A stretch of DNA of 64,000 bases from Burkholderiales bacterium (lineage in GTDB: Bacteria > Pseudomonadota > Gammaproteobacteria > Burkholderiales > Nitrosomonadaceae): positions 62,001 through 126,000 of the forward strand of contig JACKLV010000004.1 in assembly GCA_024235755.1 (NCBI GenBank). Reading direction: 5' to 3'. The first letter of the stretch is position 1; each line of letters begins with the position of its first letter. Under the pieces are notes generated by a model, which searched no databases, was not told where the DNA came from, and saw only the letters and a list, made by a program, of their open reading frames with translations. The position numbers were made by a program, and so were the translations under genes. This document shows positions 17,330 to 25,873 of the stretch, one piece after another.

Positions 17330-18579
17330 CATTTGAAGCAAATTCTTTAATTTTAACAATGGTGCCGTTGTTGGGTGGATTACTGGGTTTTGCGGTCTGG
17401 TCACAACCAAACAAGCTTAAAATGTTGTTAACGCTCGTTACCGTGCTTAGCTTGGTCAGTGCATTTGTATTGTCTGATCAAATCACAACATCAGTGGGAG
17501 GATCGTTATTGCTTTATCTCCTACCGCTGGCGGCTTGCGTATCTTTGCTCGTGCAGCTGAATAGCCATGACGATCAGCTCAGCTCTGTTATGACAGTAGT
17601 GTTCCTTGGACTGGGATTAGGTGCTTTGACAAGCGAGGGCGTCACGAGTCAGGTATTCCTGGCGGTATTACTGGGCCTTGTGGCGTTTCTGCTATTTAAG
17701 TACCGCAACCCGTTGTGGTCGTCATCCTGGCTAGGTATCGGGGTTTTCGGTCTGGCTGCGGCTTGTGCGGGATTTTCTACCGGGGCAGATGCTTCAACTG
17801 CTTTGATTGCCTCATTACTAGTTAGTGCTGTTCTATTGCCGCTCCTTCCATTGCAAGCGGGTTACGTAATGTCCGTTACGCGGTTGCCAAGTAGTTTGTC
17901 GGCATTTATGATATTTCTGTTACCCGTTCTCGGTTTGAATAATCTGGCCGGGCTGATAGCGGAAGTACCGACGGATACGGCGTATTCAATATCGATATTG
18001 GCACTGGTCAGTATCGTTTTCGCAACACTCAAGGCAATGGTTCAATCCCGAGTGCCGTTGGTTCTGGCCTATGGCAGTTCTGCTTTCTTTGCTATTCTTT
18101 GGTGGTTCCTGGCATCATCACAAACGGTGACGCCTCAGAATGTAATCTATCTTGTTGCGGTAGCACTTATGGCAACCGGTCTAATGCTTGCCTGGCAGGT
18201 CATCTGCAGCAAATATGGCGATGATGTGGATATGCGAGCCGTTCACGGCCTTGTCTGGTCGATGCCGCAGTTTGCCGTTCTGTTGACACTGTTGGCGCTG
18301 GCCGCAATGGGTATGCCGCCATTTGGCGTTTTTGCCGGATTTGTAGGTATGCTTCTGACCACTACATATGCAACGTATATTCCGTTGATATTTATCCTTG
18401 CTGCATGGTTAGCAGCCTCCTGGTACATTATGAGCATGGTGCAAAAAATGCTCTTTGGTCAGAAACAGTTGGAGATTCGCCAGATTAAACTGCATCAATC
18501 GGAATTTGCATCTCTTCTGATTATAGTATTGATTAGCGTTGCATTGGGGGTACTGCCAAGCGATATAGCTGGCGTCTAA
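17326..18579 (+). CDS. Second NuoM/NuoN-like membrane subunit between dabB and dabA
   Basis: 417 residues from the ATG at 17326, which overlaps the dabB stop by four bases and has AAAGGGTGG upstream; the frame is open three codons further from a GTG. The protein is almost wholly hydrophobic with about 11-13 helices and has an antiporter-like C-terminal motif (ALAAMGMPPFGVFAGFVGML) as in NuoM/NuoN. It is shorter and more divergent than DabB, and I do not see the KxxxxPxH-type loop of DabB. Its position inside the operon argues for a structural part of the pump. Its precise role is not known to me. Confidence 0.8.
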   Translation: MTFEANSLILTMVPLLGGLLGFAVWSQPNKLKMLLTLVTVLSLVSAFVLSDQITTSVGGSLLLYLLPLAACVSLLVQLNSHDDQLSSVMTVVFLGLGLGALTSEGVTSQVFLAVLLGLVAFLLFKYRNPLWSSSWLGIGVFGLAAACAGFSTGADASTALIASLLVSAVLLPLLPLQAGYVMSVTRLPSSLSAFMIFLLPVLGLNNLAGLIAEVPTDTAYSISILALVSIVFATLKAMVQSRVPLVLAYGSSAFFAILWWFLASSQTVTPQNVIYLVAVALMATGLMLAWQVICSKYGDDVDMRAVHGLVWSMPQFAVLLTLLALAAMGMPPFGVFAGFVGMLLTTTYATYIPLIFILAAWLAASWYIMSMVQKMLFGQKQLEIRQIKLHQSEFASLLIIVLISVALGVLPSDIAGV

Positions 18580-18621
18580 TTTTATGTCCCCAATCATTGT
18601 AACTTTAATGGAATTTGTATC

Positions 18622-21600
18622 ATGAAACTAATAAAAGAATTGACTACCAGTAATACCTTAGCAGGGGTGGGATTAGTAAATGAGAAGGAAGACGAGATTG
18701 CGGTGAGAGCCGATGTCGATGGTCTTCGTACAAAGCTGCGCGACGACGTTAAATCGGCTAATGAAGTAATTGCTGGATTCTGGCCAATGCGTACGTTTGT
18801 GCATCATAATCCGCTGCATTCCCTTGAATACCTTAAATTCGACGAAGCGGCGCAACGCGGTAAACAGTATCTGAGTGGAAAGGGTTATCTCCCCAATTAT
18901 ATGTACCGTGAGTATTTTAAATTAGGGAGAATTCTGCCGCGGCATGTTGACTCAGTACTTGAAACACAGGCGCAAAATGAGCAGATTTCGGTCGGTTCAC
19001 GCCAAATAGACCACAAGGATGTCTTACGCACCTGCTTGACTGAGCGCATTTCCTCTGCTGAGGATGAATTATCCGGTATCAATACACCAAGCGATCCGGA
19101 CTATGAACTTATCAAGTCACTGTCTGATCGGCTCGCATCCGTTCTTCCGGCCCAGGACGTCACTGAGAAACTACGGGATGTCACTACAGAGGATGAAGCT
19201 GCGCTGGCACGGACAATGACACTCGCACAGTGGTGCGACAAAGTGTTGGATACACAAATTGTCGATGTAATGGTGAGCGATTTGGTCGGCCGATGTGAAC
19301 CGTTTCTTGATGAAGGTTATACGACCTGGGAAATGTCTGGTCGCGAAAAAGGTTTTTTTGTAAACTGGAAAAATACCTTGTCAGATGAATGGTCAACCTG
19401 CGGAATTGATGATGTTGGCAAAAAAATTGCTCAACTTCCTGATGATGCGGAATATGTCGTAATAGACTGTCTGCAAACGCTCGGAATTCCGCAGAATATG
19501 TGGAAGGAATATTTGACCCTCCATATGAGTATCTTGCCCGGCTGGGTTGGCTATATCAAGTGGCGCGCCAAACAGGATAATTATGTCTGGCAAAACGCAT
19601 ATCCAATCGATCTGATACAGTACCTTGCGGTGAGTCTTTGGTATGAGCGTGAATTATCCAAGAAATACTGTGATCGGATTATTGGTATTGACGGGCGTTA
19701 TCCGGAAATCGTCTCTTTCATGAAAAATTCCTCGCGTGAATATTTTCTGCGTCGAGAACGAAACGCAGGCCGCTTGACAGCAGCTTACTCCGCTGAAGTC
19801 GATCGTCTGTCTCATCGAAAAGGAGCGAGTTGGGACGACTTGTTCAATCATTATTGGGAGAATGGTAATCCTAAAGCTGTCCGGGCGGATCATAATAAGT
19901 TGTCTAGAAGCATGTGCCTGCTTGCGTCAACGTTGAAAATAGAACCGTCCAGTTTGTTGGACTGTTCGCCGACAGATCTGAAGAAACTGGGTGACTGGAT
20001 GAAAGCATTTCCGGAATCCGATCATGGTCCTGTGTGGCTCAGGGCCTTTGAAGCAGGTTACCAAGAGCAATTACTCGGTAGAATTTCTGAAGCAAAAGTT
20101 AAAAGCGACGAATCGGTACGTAGTAAAACACACGCAAATGTTCGCCCTCATACGCAATCTGTTTATTGTATTGATGTGCGGTCTGAACCTTTCAGACGTC
20201 ATCTGGAATCTTTGGGACCAAATGAGACGTTCGGTTTTGCAGGTTTCTTTGGTGTGTTAATCACGCACAGCTTTTGGGAGCATGAGCATCAAACCGAGCA
20301 ATATCCGGTTATTGTTGGTCCTAAAACTGAAGTTCATGAGATTCCACGTAGCTATTTGGAAAATATGCTTCCTATGTATGAGCACCGTACGAGCATGATT
20401 CATGCAAGTCATACACTTCTTCATGATTTGAAGCATAACGCGATTACGACTTACGTTATGGTTGAAGCGGTTGGTCTGTTTTACACCATACAGATGTTTG
20501 GTAAGACCATATTACCAAGACTCTACCTTAATGCGAGTAATTGGCTTCAGAAGAAACTTATCCCGGCTATCTCAACTACGATCACAGTTGATAAGCCGAG
20601 CGAGGTTGAAACGGAAGAAATGCTGAAGGTTAAATATGAGATTGTCATATTTAAGGTGCTGCAGGATGTGACGGGCTTAAACAGATGGCAGGTACCGAGC
20701 GAATTGGTTGATGTATTGTGGCAACATATATTGAACTCAGAAACAGAGTTAAATTCCTCATTGCTCGAAATTGCCAATAATGCTGGAATTTCAAAAGATA
20801 AGCTCTCTGATACTATCAGTCGTTTACAGCTACACTATGGCGTTGAACAAAAGGAAATAGCTTGTCAAAAAGAATCTATTTTGCAAACCGGGTTTTCTTT
20901 GGATGAGCAAGCGCAAACTGTAGGTACAGCGTTGCGGATAATGGGTCTTACCAGCAATTTTGCGCGATTGGTGCTGATTTGCGGGCATGGCAGTGAGTCA
21001 GATAATAATCCGTATGAATCAGCGCTTGATTGTGGTGCATGCGGCGGGAATGAGGGCAAACCAAATGCTCGTGTTTTCGTCATGATGGCCAACAACCCGC
21101 TGGTTAGAGAACGATTGGCAAAAGACGGTATTGAAATACCTTCTGATACCTATTTCGTTGCCGGGCAAGTTAATACGACAACTGATGAAGTCGAGCTCTT
21201 TGATTTAGAGGATTTTCCTTTATCACATGGCCAAGACATCGCAAGAATGATTGAGTATCTAGAAGAAGCTGGACGTAGAACTAGTCGGGAACGTTGCGGT
21301 CGGTTTGCGGATATTGAGAACACTCTGACAAATAATGAGGCTAAATCGCATGTAATTCAGAGAAGTGCAGATTGGAGTCAGGTAAGACCTGAGTGGGGTT
21401 TGTCTAGCAATACTTCTTTTGTTATTGGACGACGTGCACTCACTGATTCACTGGATTTACGAGGGCGCGTCTTTTTGCATTCATATGATTATCGCTATGA
21501 TACCGAAAGCAAATTTCTTGAAGTCCTGTTGACGGCTCCTCAGGTAGTTGCACAATGGATCAATATGGAACACTATTTCTCTACAACTGACTATGATGTG

Positions 21601-21930
21601 TATGGTAGTGGAAGTAAGATTTATCATAATGTGGTCGGAAACTTTGGCGTAATGGCCGGACCTTGGAGTGATCTTCGTCTTGGATTATCATGGCAGACAG
21701 TAATGGATGGTGAACTACCATTCCATGAACCAATGCGTTTGGTTTCAGTTGTTGAGGCACCACGCAAAGAAATTGAAAAGTTGATTGCTAAACATGAATT
21801 ATTGCAGCATTTTTATCATAATGAATGGGTACACCTCGTAGCTCTGGAGCCGGAAGAAGGAATACTTTATCGTTATCTGCCGACAGGTGAATGGGTTAAA
21901 TTCGATAAAGACGCTATTGATAAGCAATAA
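18622..21930 (+). CDS. dabA: DabA: carbonic-anhydrase-like subunit of the Dab inorganic carbon pump (DUF2309)
   Basis: 1102-residue cytoplasmic subunit that binds DabB and hydrates CO2 to bicarbonate. The beta-carbonic-anhydrase-like zinc site is intact: Cys516 and Asp518 with the Asp-Arg dyad partner Arg520 (YCIDVRSEPF), then His789 (ICGHGSES) and Cys804 (LDCGACGG). His to Cys spacing is 15, as in the studied Halothiobacillus protein from memory (C351, D353, H524, C539), while the Asp to His distance is about 100 residues longer. The protein is thus of the long DabA type. It starts 42 bases after the preceding subunit, in the same operon. Confidence 0.93.
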   Translation: MKLIKELTTSNTLAGVGLVNEKEDEIAVRADVDGLRTKLRDDVKSANEVIAGFWPMRTFVHHNPLHSLEYLKFDEAAQRGKQYLSGKGYLPNYMYREYFKLGRILPRHVDSVLETQAQNEQISVGSRQIDHKDVLRTCLTERISSAEDELSGINTPSDPDYELIKSLSDRLASVLPAQDVTEKLRDVTTEDEAALARTMTLAQWCDKVLDTQIVDVMVSDLVGRCEPFLDEGYTTWEMSGREKGFFVNWKNTLSDEWSTCGIDDVGKKIAQLPDDAEYVVIDCLQTLGIPQNMWKEYLTLHMSILPGWVGYIKWRAKQDNYVWQNAYPIDLIQYLAVSLWYERELSKKYCDRIIGIDGRYPEIVSFMKNSSREYFLRRERNAGRLTAAYSAEVDRLSHRKGASWDDLFNHYWENGNPKAVRADHNKLSRSMCLLASTLKIEPSSLLDCSPTDLKKLGDWMKAFPESDHGPVWLRAFEAGYQEQLLGRISEAKVKSDESVRSKTHANVRPHTQSVYCIDVRSEPFRRHLESLGPNETFGFAGFFGVLITHSFWEHEHQTEQYPVIVGPKTEVHEIPRSYLENMLPMYEHRTSMIHASHTLLHDLKHNAITTYVMVEAVGLFYTIQMFGKTILPRLYLNASNWLQKKLIPAISTTITVDKPSEVETEEMLKVKYEIVIFKVLQDVTGLNRWQVPSELVDVLWQHILNSETELNSSLLEIANNAGISKDKLSDTISRLQLHYGVEQKEIACQKESILQTGFSLDEQAQTVGTALRIMGLTSNFARLVLICGHGSESDNNPYESALDCGACGGNEGKPNARVFVMMANNPLVRERLAKDGIEIPSDTYFVAGQVNTTTDEVELFDLEDFPLSHGQDIARMIEYLEEAGRRTSRERCGRFADIENTLTNNEAKSHVIQRSADWSQVRPEWGLSSNTSFVIGRRALTDSLDLRGRVFLHSYDYRYDTESKFLEVLLTAPQVVAQWINMEHYFSTTDYDVYGSGSKIYHNVVGNFGVMAGPWSDLRLGLSWQTVMDGELPFHEPMRLVSVVEAPRKEIEKLIAKHELLQHFYHNEWVHLVALEPEEGILYRYLPTGEWVKFDKDAIDKQ

Positions 21931-22007
21931 TGATTGAAAATATAGATACAGTGATATTTATCAAAAAGACTATTACTCTTTGTGTATAAAGGACAACCAT
22001 CAGGTAA

Positions 22008-22048
22008 CTCAGTGAGTCCCCCCGGCTCTGCCGGGGGGACTCACTGAG
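22008..22048. repeat. Perfect 19-bp hairpin, left end of the IS200 remnant
   Basis: ctcagtgagtccccccggc (22008-22026), loop tct, then the exact complement at 22030-22048. It begins 77 bases after dabA stops, so it may also end dabA transcription, although no T tract follows. Confidence 0.85.
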
Positions 22049-22109
22049 GTTTGACCTTTGCTACGGTCAGTGTGAATTTCTGATTTCTACCAAGAAAAGG
22101 AGATTCATA

Positions 22110-22440
22110 ATGAATGAGTATCAACGCTTGAGTTATGCGTGATGAGATTGCAAGAACATTGTATTTATTCGGAACGGCATAAAAAAAGATATTTGGGGTG
22201 CTGATATGACATCTTGGACTGTATTTTCATGAATTGGCGTTACACAAGGAATCAAAGAAAATAGAAAGGTGCCTGATAAATAATCACGTTCATATGTGCC
22301 TGAGTATTCCTCTGAAGTATTTTGCATCAAATACCGGGGGTACGCAAAAAGCAAGAGCGGGAGTCGATTGTAAGAAATGTATAGCAATCAAGTAGAAGAA
22401 GATTAGTAGTATAAACAGATGAAGTCGATCTGGTTTTTGG
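22110..22440 (+). pseudogene. Decayed IS200-type transposase tnpA
   Basis: Begins MNEYQRLSYA after a perfect AAGGAG, then stops (two TGA codons) where family members continue with HTKWDCKYHVVF. Translating across the stops and one frameshift gives DCKNIVFI, KKIFGV...HLGLYFHELALHKESKK, then NHVHMCLSIPLKYF. This matches the core of Y1 transposases, including the HuH motif HVH at 22285. A deletion then joins KYF to RGY, losing the catalytic tyrosine area; NQVEED near 22387-22404 corresponds to the C-terminal helix. Not functional. Confidence 0.75.
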
Positions 22441-22498
22441 ATAAATCCGAAGAAGCGGCTTATGGCTTTATTTGTATCTTTGAGATGCGCAAAAATTC

Positions 22499-22530
22499 AA
22501 GTCATCGGCTTTGCCGATGGTATTTGACTT
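22499..22530. repeat. Imperfect hairpin, right end of the IS200 remnant
   Basis: aagtc-atcggc (22499-22509), loop ttt, gccgat (22513-22518), then a 7-base bulge and gactt (22526-22530). The bulged stem is typical of IS200-type ends. Confidence 0.6.
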
Positions 22531-22576
22531 TAGTTATATATAGTACCCGATTTATAGGGCTATTAACGCATTCAGC

Positions 22577-23545
22577 CTATTTCGTGGTAAGAAGCTGTTT
22601 GAATTTCTCAGTTGTCTTAACCAGCGCCGATAATATACCCGGTTCCCATACCGAGTGGCCAGCATCATCAATAATCTTATACTCCGCTTGCGGCCACTTA
22701 TCATGTAAGTCGTTCGCGCTGATAATCGGGCACACAGCGTCATAACGGCCCTGGACAATGGTTGCCGGAATTCCATGTAGTTTATCTACATTATCCAGTA
22801 GCGAATTTTCTGGTAGAAAAATATCGTGTTTGAAATAGTGCGTTTCCATACGTGCCAAACCCAGAGCTACTGTGTCTTGCGCAAAATAATTCACCGTTTC
22901 CAGACTGGGTAACAGCGTTGAACATGATCCTTCATAAATGCTCCAGCTACGCGCTGCAGGCATATGAACAGCAGGATCAGGGTCATTGAGACGCTGATAA
23001 TAAGCGGAGAGAATGTCTTTGCGCTCAGCCTCATCCAACGGAGTGACGAATGTTTGCCACGCCTCCGGAAAAAAATTTTTCAATCCATATAAAAACCAGT
23101 CAATTTCCTGTTTGCGACATAGAAAAATTCCACGCAAAATCAAGCCCAGACAGCGATCTGGATGTGCTTCACCGTAGGCGAGTGCCAGCGTACTTCCCCA
23201 GGACCCCCCAAATACCAGCCATTTCTCAATGCCTAGGTATTGTCTTAATTTCTCGAGATCGCTAATCAACAACAGTGTTGTATTATTGCGAACTTCTCCT
23301 AAGGGTGTTGAACGCCCTGACCCGCGCTGATCGAGTACAACTATCCTGTAGTACGATGGGTCAAAAAATCGGCGGTGAGCGGGTGTCGATCCTGCGCCGG
23401 GCCCTCCATGTAAGAAAACAACTGGCGTTCCAGCAGAATTTCCTGATTGTTCCCAGTAGATTGTGTGGATCGAATCTACGGATAACATGCCCTGTTGGTA
23501 CGGTTCAATCTCGGGAAATAATTGAAATGTGCTGTTAGTTTGCAT
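22577..23545 (-). CDS. pip: Proline iminopeptidase (alpha/beta hydrolase, S33)
   Basis: Cytoplasmic aminopeptidase releasing N-terminal proline from peptides. 322 residues. HGGPG at 46-50 forms the oxyanion hole, the nucleophile is Ser115 in GGSWGS, and the triad is completed by Asp269 (GRYDAVCP) and His297 (DDAGHSVWEPG). The DQRGSGRSTP segment (72-81) is diagnostic of this family. It is convergent with dabA across the IS200 remnant and divergent from the coiled-coil gene at 23688. Confidence 0.94.
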   Translation of the reverse strand: MQTNSTFQLFPEIEPYQQGMLSVDSIHTIYWEQSGNSAGTPVVFLHGGPGAGSTPAHRRFFDPSYYRIVVLDQRGSGRSTPLGEVRNNTTLLLISDLEKLRQYLGIEKWLVFGGSWGSTLALAYGEAHPDRCLGLILRGIFLCRKQEIDWFLYGLKNFFPEAWQTFVTPLDEAERKDILSAYYQRLNDPDPAVHMPAARSWSIYEGSCSTLLPSLETVNYFAQDTVALGLARMETHYFKHDIFLPENSLLDNVDKLHGIPATIVQGRYDAVCPIISANDLHDKWPQAEYKIIDDAGHSVWEPGILSALVKTTEKFKQLLTTK

Positions 23546-23687
23546 AGTGTTCTAATGTTCAGTCAATGTGCAGGAAAAATATATGAAAAAGATGATAAAT
23601 AGCACAGAGTTCAAGACTTGCGTCATTTAACGTTCTGGTATATTCGCTGATATATTTTAACTGCATCTGTAATTAAAAGGTAATATC

Positions 23688-23927
23688 ATGCATCATACAA
23701 TTTTAAGAGAACAGGAAATCTCAATGTTGCGTGCCGAAATCGAGATGTTGATGTTGGAGCGTCAGAGTTTACTGAAAACGGTTGGTGCGGCTGCAAGATT
23801 TATCGCTTGTCTGGATAGCCGCAAGCTGCCTGAAGAAGCCTGCGAAACAGCTGAAAGATTAGCCAAATCGTTGAATCAATTAAGCGAGGATACTTTGCAG
23901 GATGCACTGGAAAGAATAAAGGCATAG
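23688..23927 (+). CDS. Small coiled-coil protein, function unknown
   Basis: 79 residues, no membrane segment, with an N-terminal heptad-like helix (LREQEISMLRAEIEMLMLERQSLL) and a second amphipathic helix toward the C-terminus. An AAGG sits upstream of the ATG. The stop codon (23925-23927) is one base before the TTG start of the patatin gene, so the two are probably translated together. The family is not known to me; an adaptor for the downstream lipase would be speculation. Confidence 0.7.
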   Translation: MHHTILREQEISMLRAEIEMLMLERQSLLKTVGAAARFIACLDSRKLPEEACETAERLAKSLNQLSEDTLQDALERIKA

Positions 23928-23928
23928 T

Positions 23929-25107
23929 TTGTTATCACAAACAACAAATACAAAACAAAGGCTTGATAATGATAAACCAAAAGTCGGCTTAGTGCTGACG
24001 GGAGGTGGTGCGCGAGCGGCATATCAGGTGGGTGTGTTGCACGCCATTGCTGAGATGTTGCCTGATGGGGCGCCTAATCCTTTTCCCGTAATCTGTGGGA
24101 CATCGGCGGGTGCGATTAATGCTGCAAGTCTGGCTGTTGCTGCAAGCGAATTTCAGGAAGGTGTGCGTCAGTTGGAGGGAGTGTGGGCCAATTTTCATGT
24201 AGAGCAAGTTTATCGTTCTGATTTGCTGGGTGTGTTGAAAAACAGCCTGCGATGTTTTATATCTTTGTTCTCAGATGATTACGGGCGACATAGGGCGATT
24301 TCTCTACTGGATAATGCACCACTAGAGTCGTTGTTATTGCGTAAAATACCGTTTCGAATGCTCCAGCATTGCATCCGTTCAGGCTCGCTTCACGCGCTGG
24401 GTATAACGGCTTGGGGCTATACCTCTGGCCAGTCTGTTACATTTTATCAAGGAGCTTGCGAAGTAATACCATGGAAACGTGCACAGCGGGTCGGCGTTTC
24501 AACACAGATTCGTGTGCAGCACTTGATGGCTTCATCGGCGATTCCATTTTTTTTTCCACCGATTAAATTGAATCGTGAGTTTTTTGGGGATGGGTCAATG
24601 CGCCAACTGACGCCTATTAGTCCGGTACTTCACCTGGGGGCCGACAAAGTTATGATTATAGGTGTGCATAAGGTGGCGAGAGAGCTACCCGGGCGCGTAA
24701 GTGCTTCAGACTACCCTTCTCTGGCGCAGATAGCCGGTCATGCCATGAACAGTATTTTTGTTGATAGCCTTGATGTTGATCTTGAGCGTTTACGCCGAAT
24801 TAATAAAACGTTGAAACTTGTGCCGCCAGAGGCTCATCAAGAAAAAAAAACCACTTTGCGTCCGATTGATTCCATGATGATATCACCGAGCATTGAAATT
24901 AATGAGATAGCACAGCAGTTTGCACAATCACTACCGTTTACAATGCGCTCACTTTATCGTGCTGTCGGAGCGATGAATCCGAACGGCTCGACACTGCTTA
25001 GTTATGTCTTGTTTGAAGCACCATTCTGCAAAGCTTTGATAGAACTGGGTCGTCATGATGCTTTGCAGCAAAAAGACGAAATTCTGCAGTTTATTCAATG
25101 TCAATAA
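23929..25107 (+). CDS. Patatin-like phospholipase (RssA/PNPLA family)
   Basis: 392 residues. Glycine-rich oxyanion motif GGGARAAYQVG (25-35), nucleophile Ser59 in G-T-S-A-G, and catalytic Asp221 in the FFGDGS motif, so both members of the Ser-Asp dyad are there. The start chosen is TTG at 23929, because AAAGG lies six bases upstream and it follows the stop of the coiled-coil gene directly; no ATG exists before the conserved core. Predicted to hydrolyse acyl esters of phospholipids, probably at the inner membrane face. C-terminal region (from about 280) is helical and less conserved. Confidence 0.88.
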   Translation: MLSQTTNTKQRLDNDKPKVGLVLTGGGARAAYQVGVLHAIAEMLPDGAPNPFPVICGTSAGAINAASLAVAASEFQEGVRQLEGVWANFHVEQVYRSDLLGVLKNSLRCFISLFSDDYGRHRAISLLDNAPLESLLLRKIPFRMLQHCIRSGSLHALGITAWGYTSGQSVTFYQGACEVIPWKRAQRVGVSTQIRVQHLMASSAIPFFFPPIKLNREFFGDGSMRQLTPISPVLHLGADKVMIIGVHKVARELPGRVSASDYPSLAQIAGHAMNSIFVDSLDVDLERLRRINKTLKLVPPEAHQEKKTTLRPIDSMMISPSIEINEIAQQFAQSLPFTMRSLYRAVGAMNPNGSTLLSYVLFEAPFCKALIELGRHDALQQKDEILQFIQCQ

Positions 25108-25174
25108 TGCATCTCAATTGAAATAAATTGTTTGCGTCTGTTATTCCTTCATATTGAAGCAGGGGCAAGCCAGA

Positions 25175-25818
25175 ATGGAATTTGATAGCCCTCAGTTTTG
25201 GGTGGCAGTGATGCAAATTTTTGCAATTGATATCGTTTTGGGTGGAGATAATGCCGTTGTCATCGCATTGGCCTGCGTGTTGTTTTGATCTTTTTTGCCC
25301 TAGGTCTTCTAACAGTGCCTTACTTGAAAATCGTGGATGGCTGTTTGTTGATTTGGATCGGTATCAAACTTCTGCAACCCGAACCGCAAGGCAATGGGCA
25401 TGAAGTAGCTGCAAGCACAACTTTGGCCGGCGCTATCAAGACCATTATCGTCGCGGACGCTGTAATGAGTCTCGATAATGTAATTGCCATTGCCGGTGTT
25501 GCCAAGGACAGTATGACGCTGGTTGTTTTTGGTCTCGTTTTTAGCGTGCCTATTATTGTATGGGGTAGCAAGCTGGTAATGAAACTCATGGACAGATATC
25601 CCGTCTCACTTGTTATTGGTGCTGCTTTATTGGGTTGGCTTGCTGGAGATATGGCAGTTACCGATGAAGTGATAAAAGACTGGATTAATCATGACGCTGC
25701 CTATCTTCAGTGGCTGATTCCCATTGCGACTGTATTGATTGTTGTGATAACCGGAAAAAGATTGGCTGCACATACACAAAGCAAAATAACATTAGCTATT
25801 GATCTGGGTGGTAAATGA
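25175..25818 (+). pseudogene. TerC/YjbE-family membrane protein gene broken by an internal deletion
   Basis: The frame from the ATG at 25175 encodes the conserved start MEFDSPQFWVAVMQIFAIDI and VLGGDNAVVIALAC, then ends at a TGA (25286-25288). The family sequence resumes in another frame at about 25273 as LRVVLIFFALGLLTVPYLKIV and continues to 25818 through VADAVMSLDNVIAIAG. Between the pieces roughly 20 residues of a family member (the RNLPPxQR...GTxGA loop and helix start) are missing, so this is a true deletion and not a single base error. TerC proteins are metal-related membrane transporters (tellurite resistance, manganese efflux). The product is unlikely to work. Confidence 0.82.
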
Positions 25819-25873
25819 AGCGATTCCACTGAATGCTGATATTGCCAAAACGACTTAATCGGAAATTTTGGAA

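Larger units (their letters stand above)
22000..22535 (+). mobile_element. Remnant of an IS200/IS605-family insertion sequence
   Basis: Order: perfect 19-bp hairpin (22008-22048), a ribosome-binding site AAGGAG, a degenerate tnpA (22110 to about 22440), and an imperfect hairpin (22499-22530). This is the layout of IS200-type elements, which have subterminal hairpins instead of inverted terminal repeats. Exact ends cannot be fixed from one copy. Confidence 0.7.
21931..22576. other. Intergenic region made largely of a decayed IS200-type element
   Basis: 646 bases between convergent dabA and the proline iminopeptidase gene. The structures inside (left-end hairpin, tnpA remnant, right-end hairpin) are listed separately. 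Open frames annotated by length alone here, such as 22419-22745, cross the remnant and are not genes. Confidence 0.7.

Noticed and set aside
15629..18579. Fragment of respiratory complex I (nuoL, nuoN)
   Set aside because: No other nuo gene is present and DabA follows directly in the operon; the pair fits an inorganic carbon pump better.
22419..22745. 108-codon plus-strand frame downstream of dabA
   Set aside because: It runs through the right end of the IS200 remnant into the antisense of the proline iminopeptidase gene.
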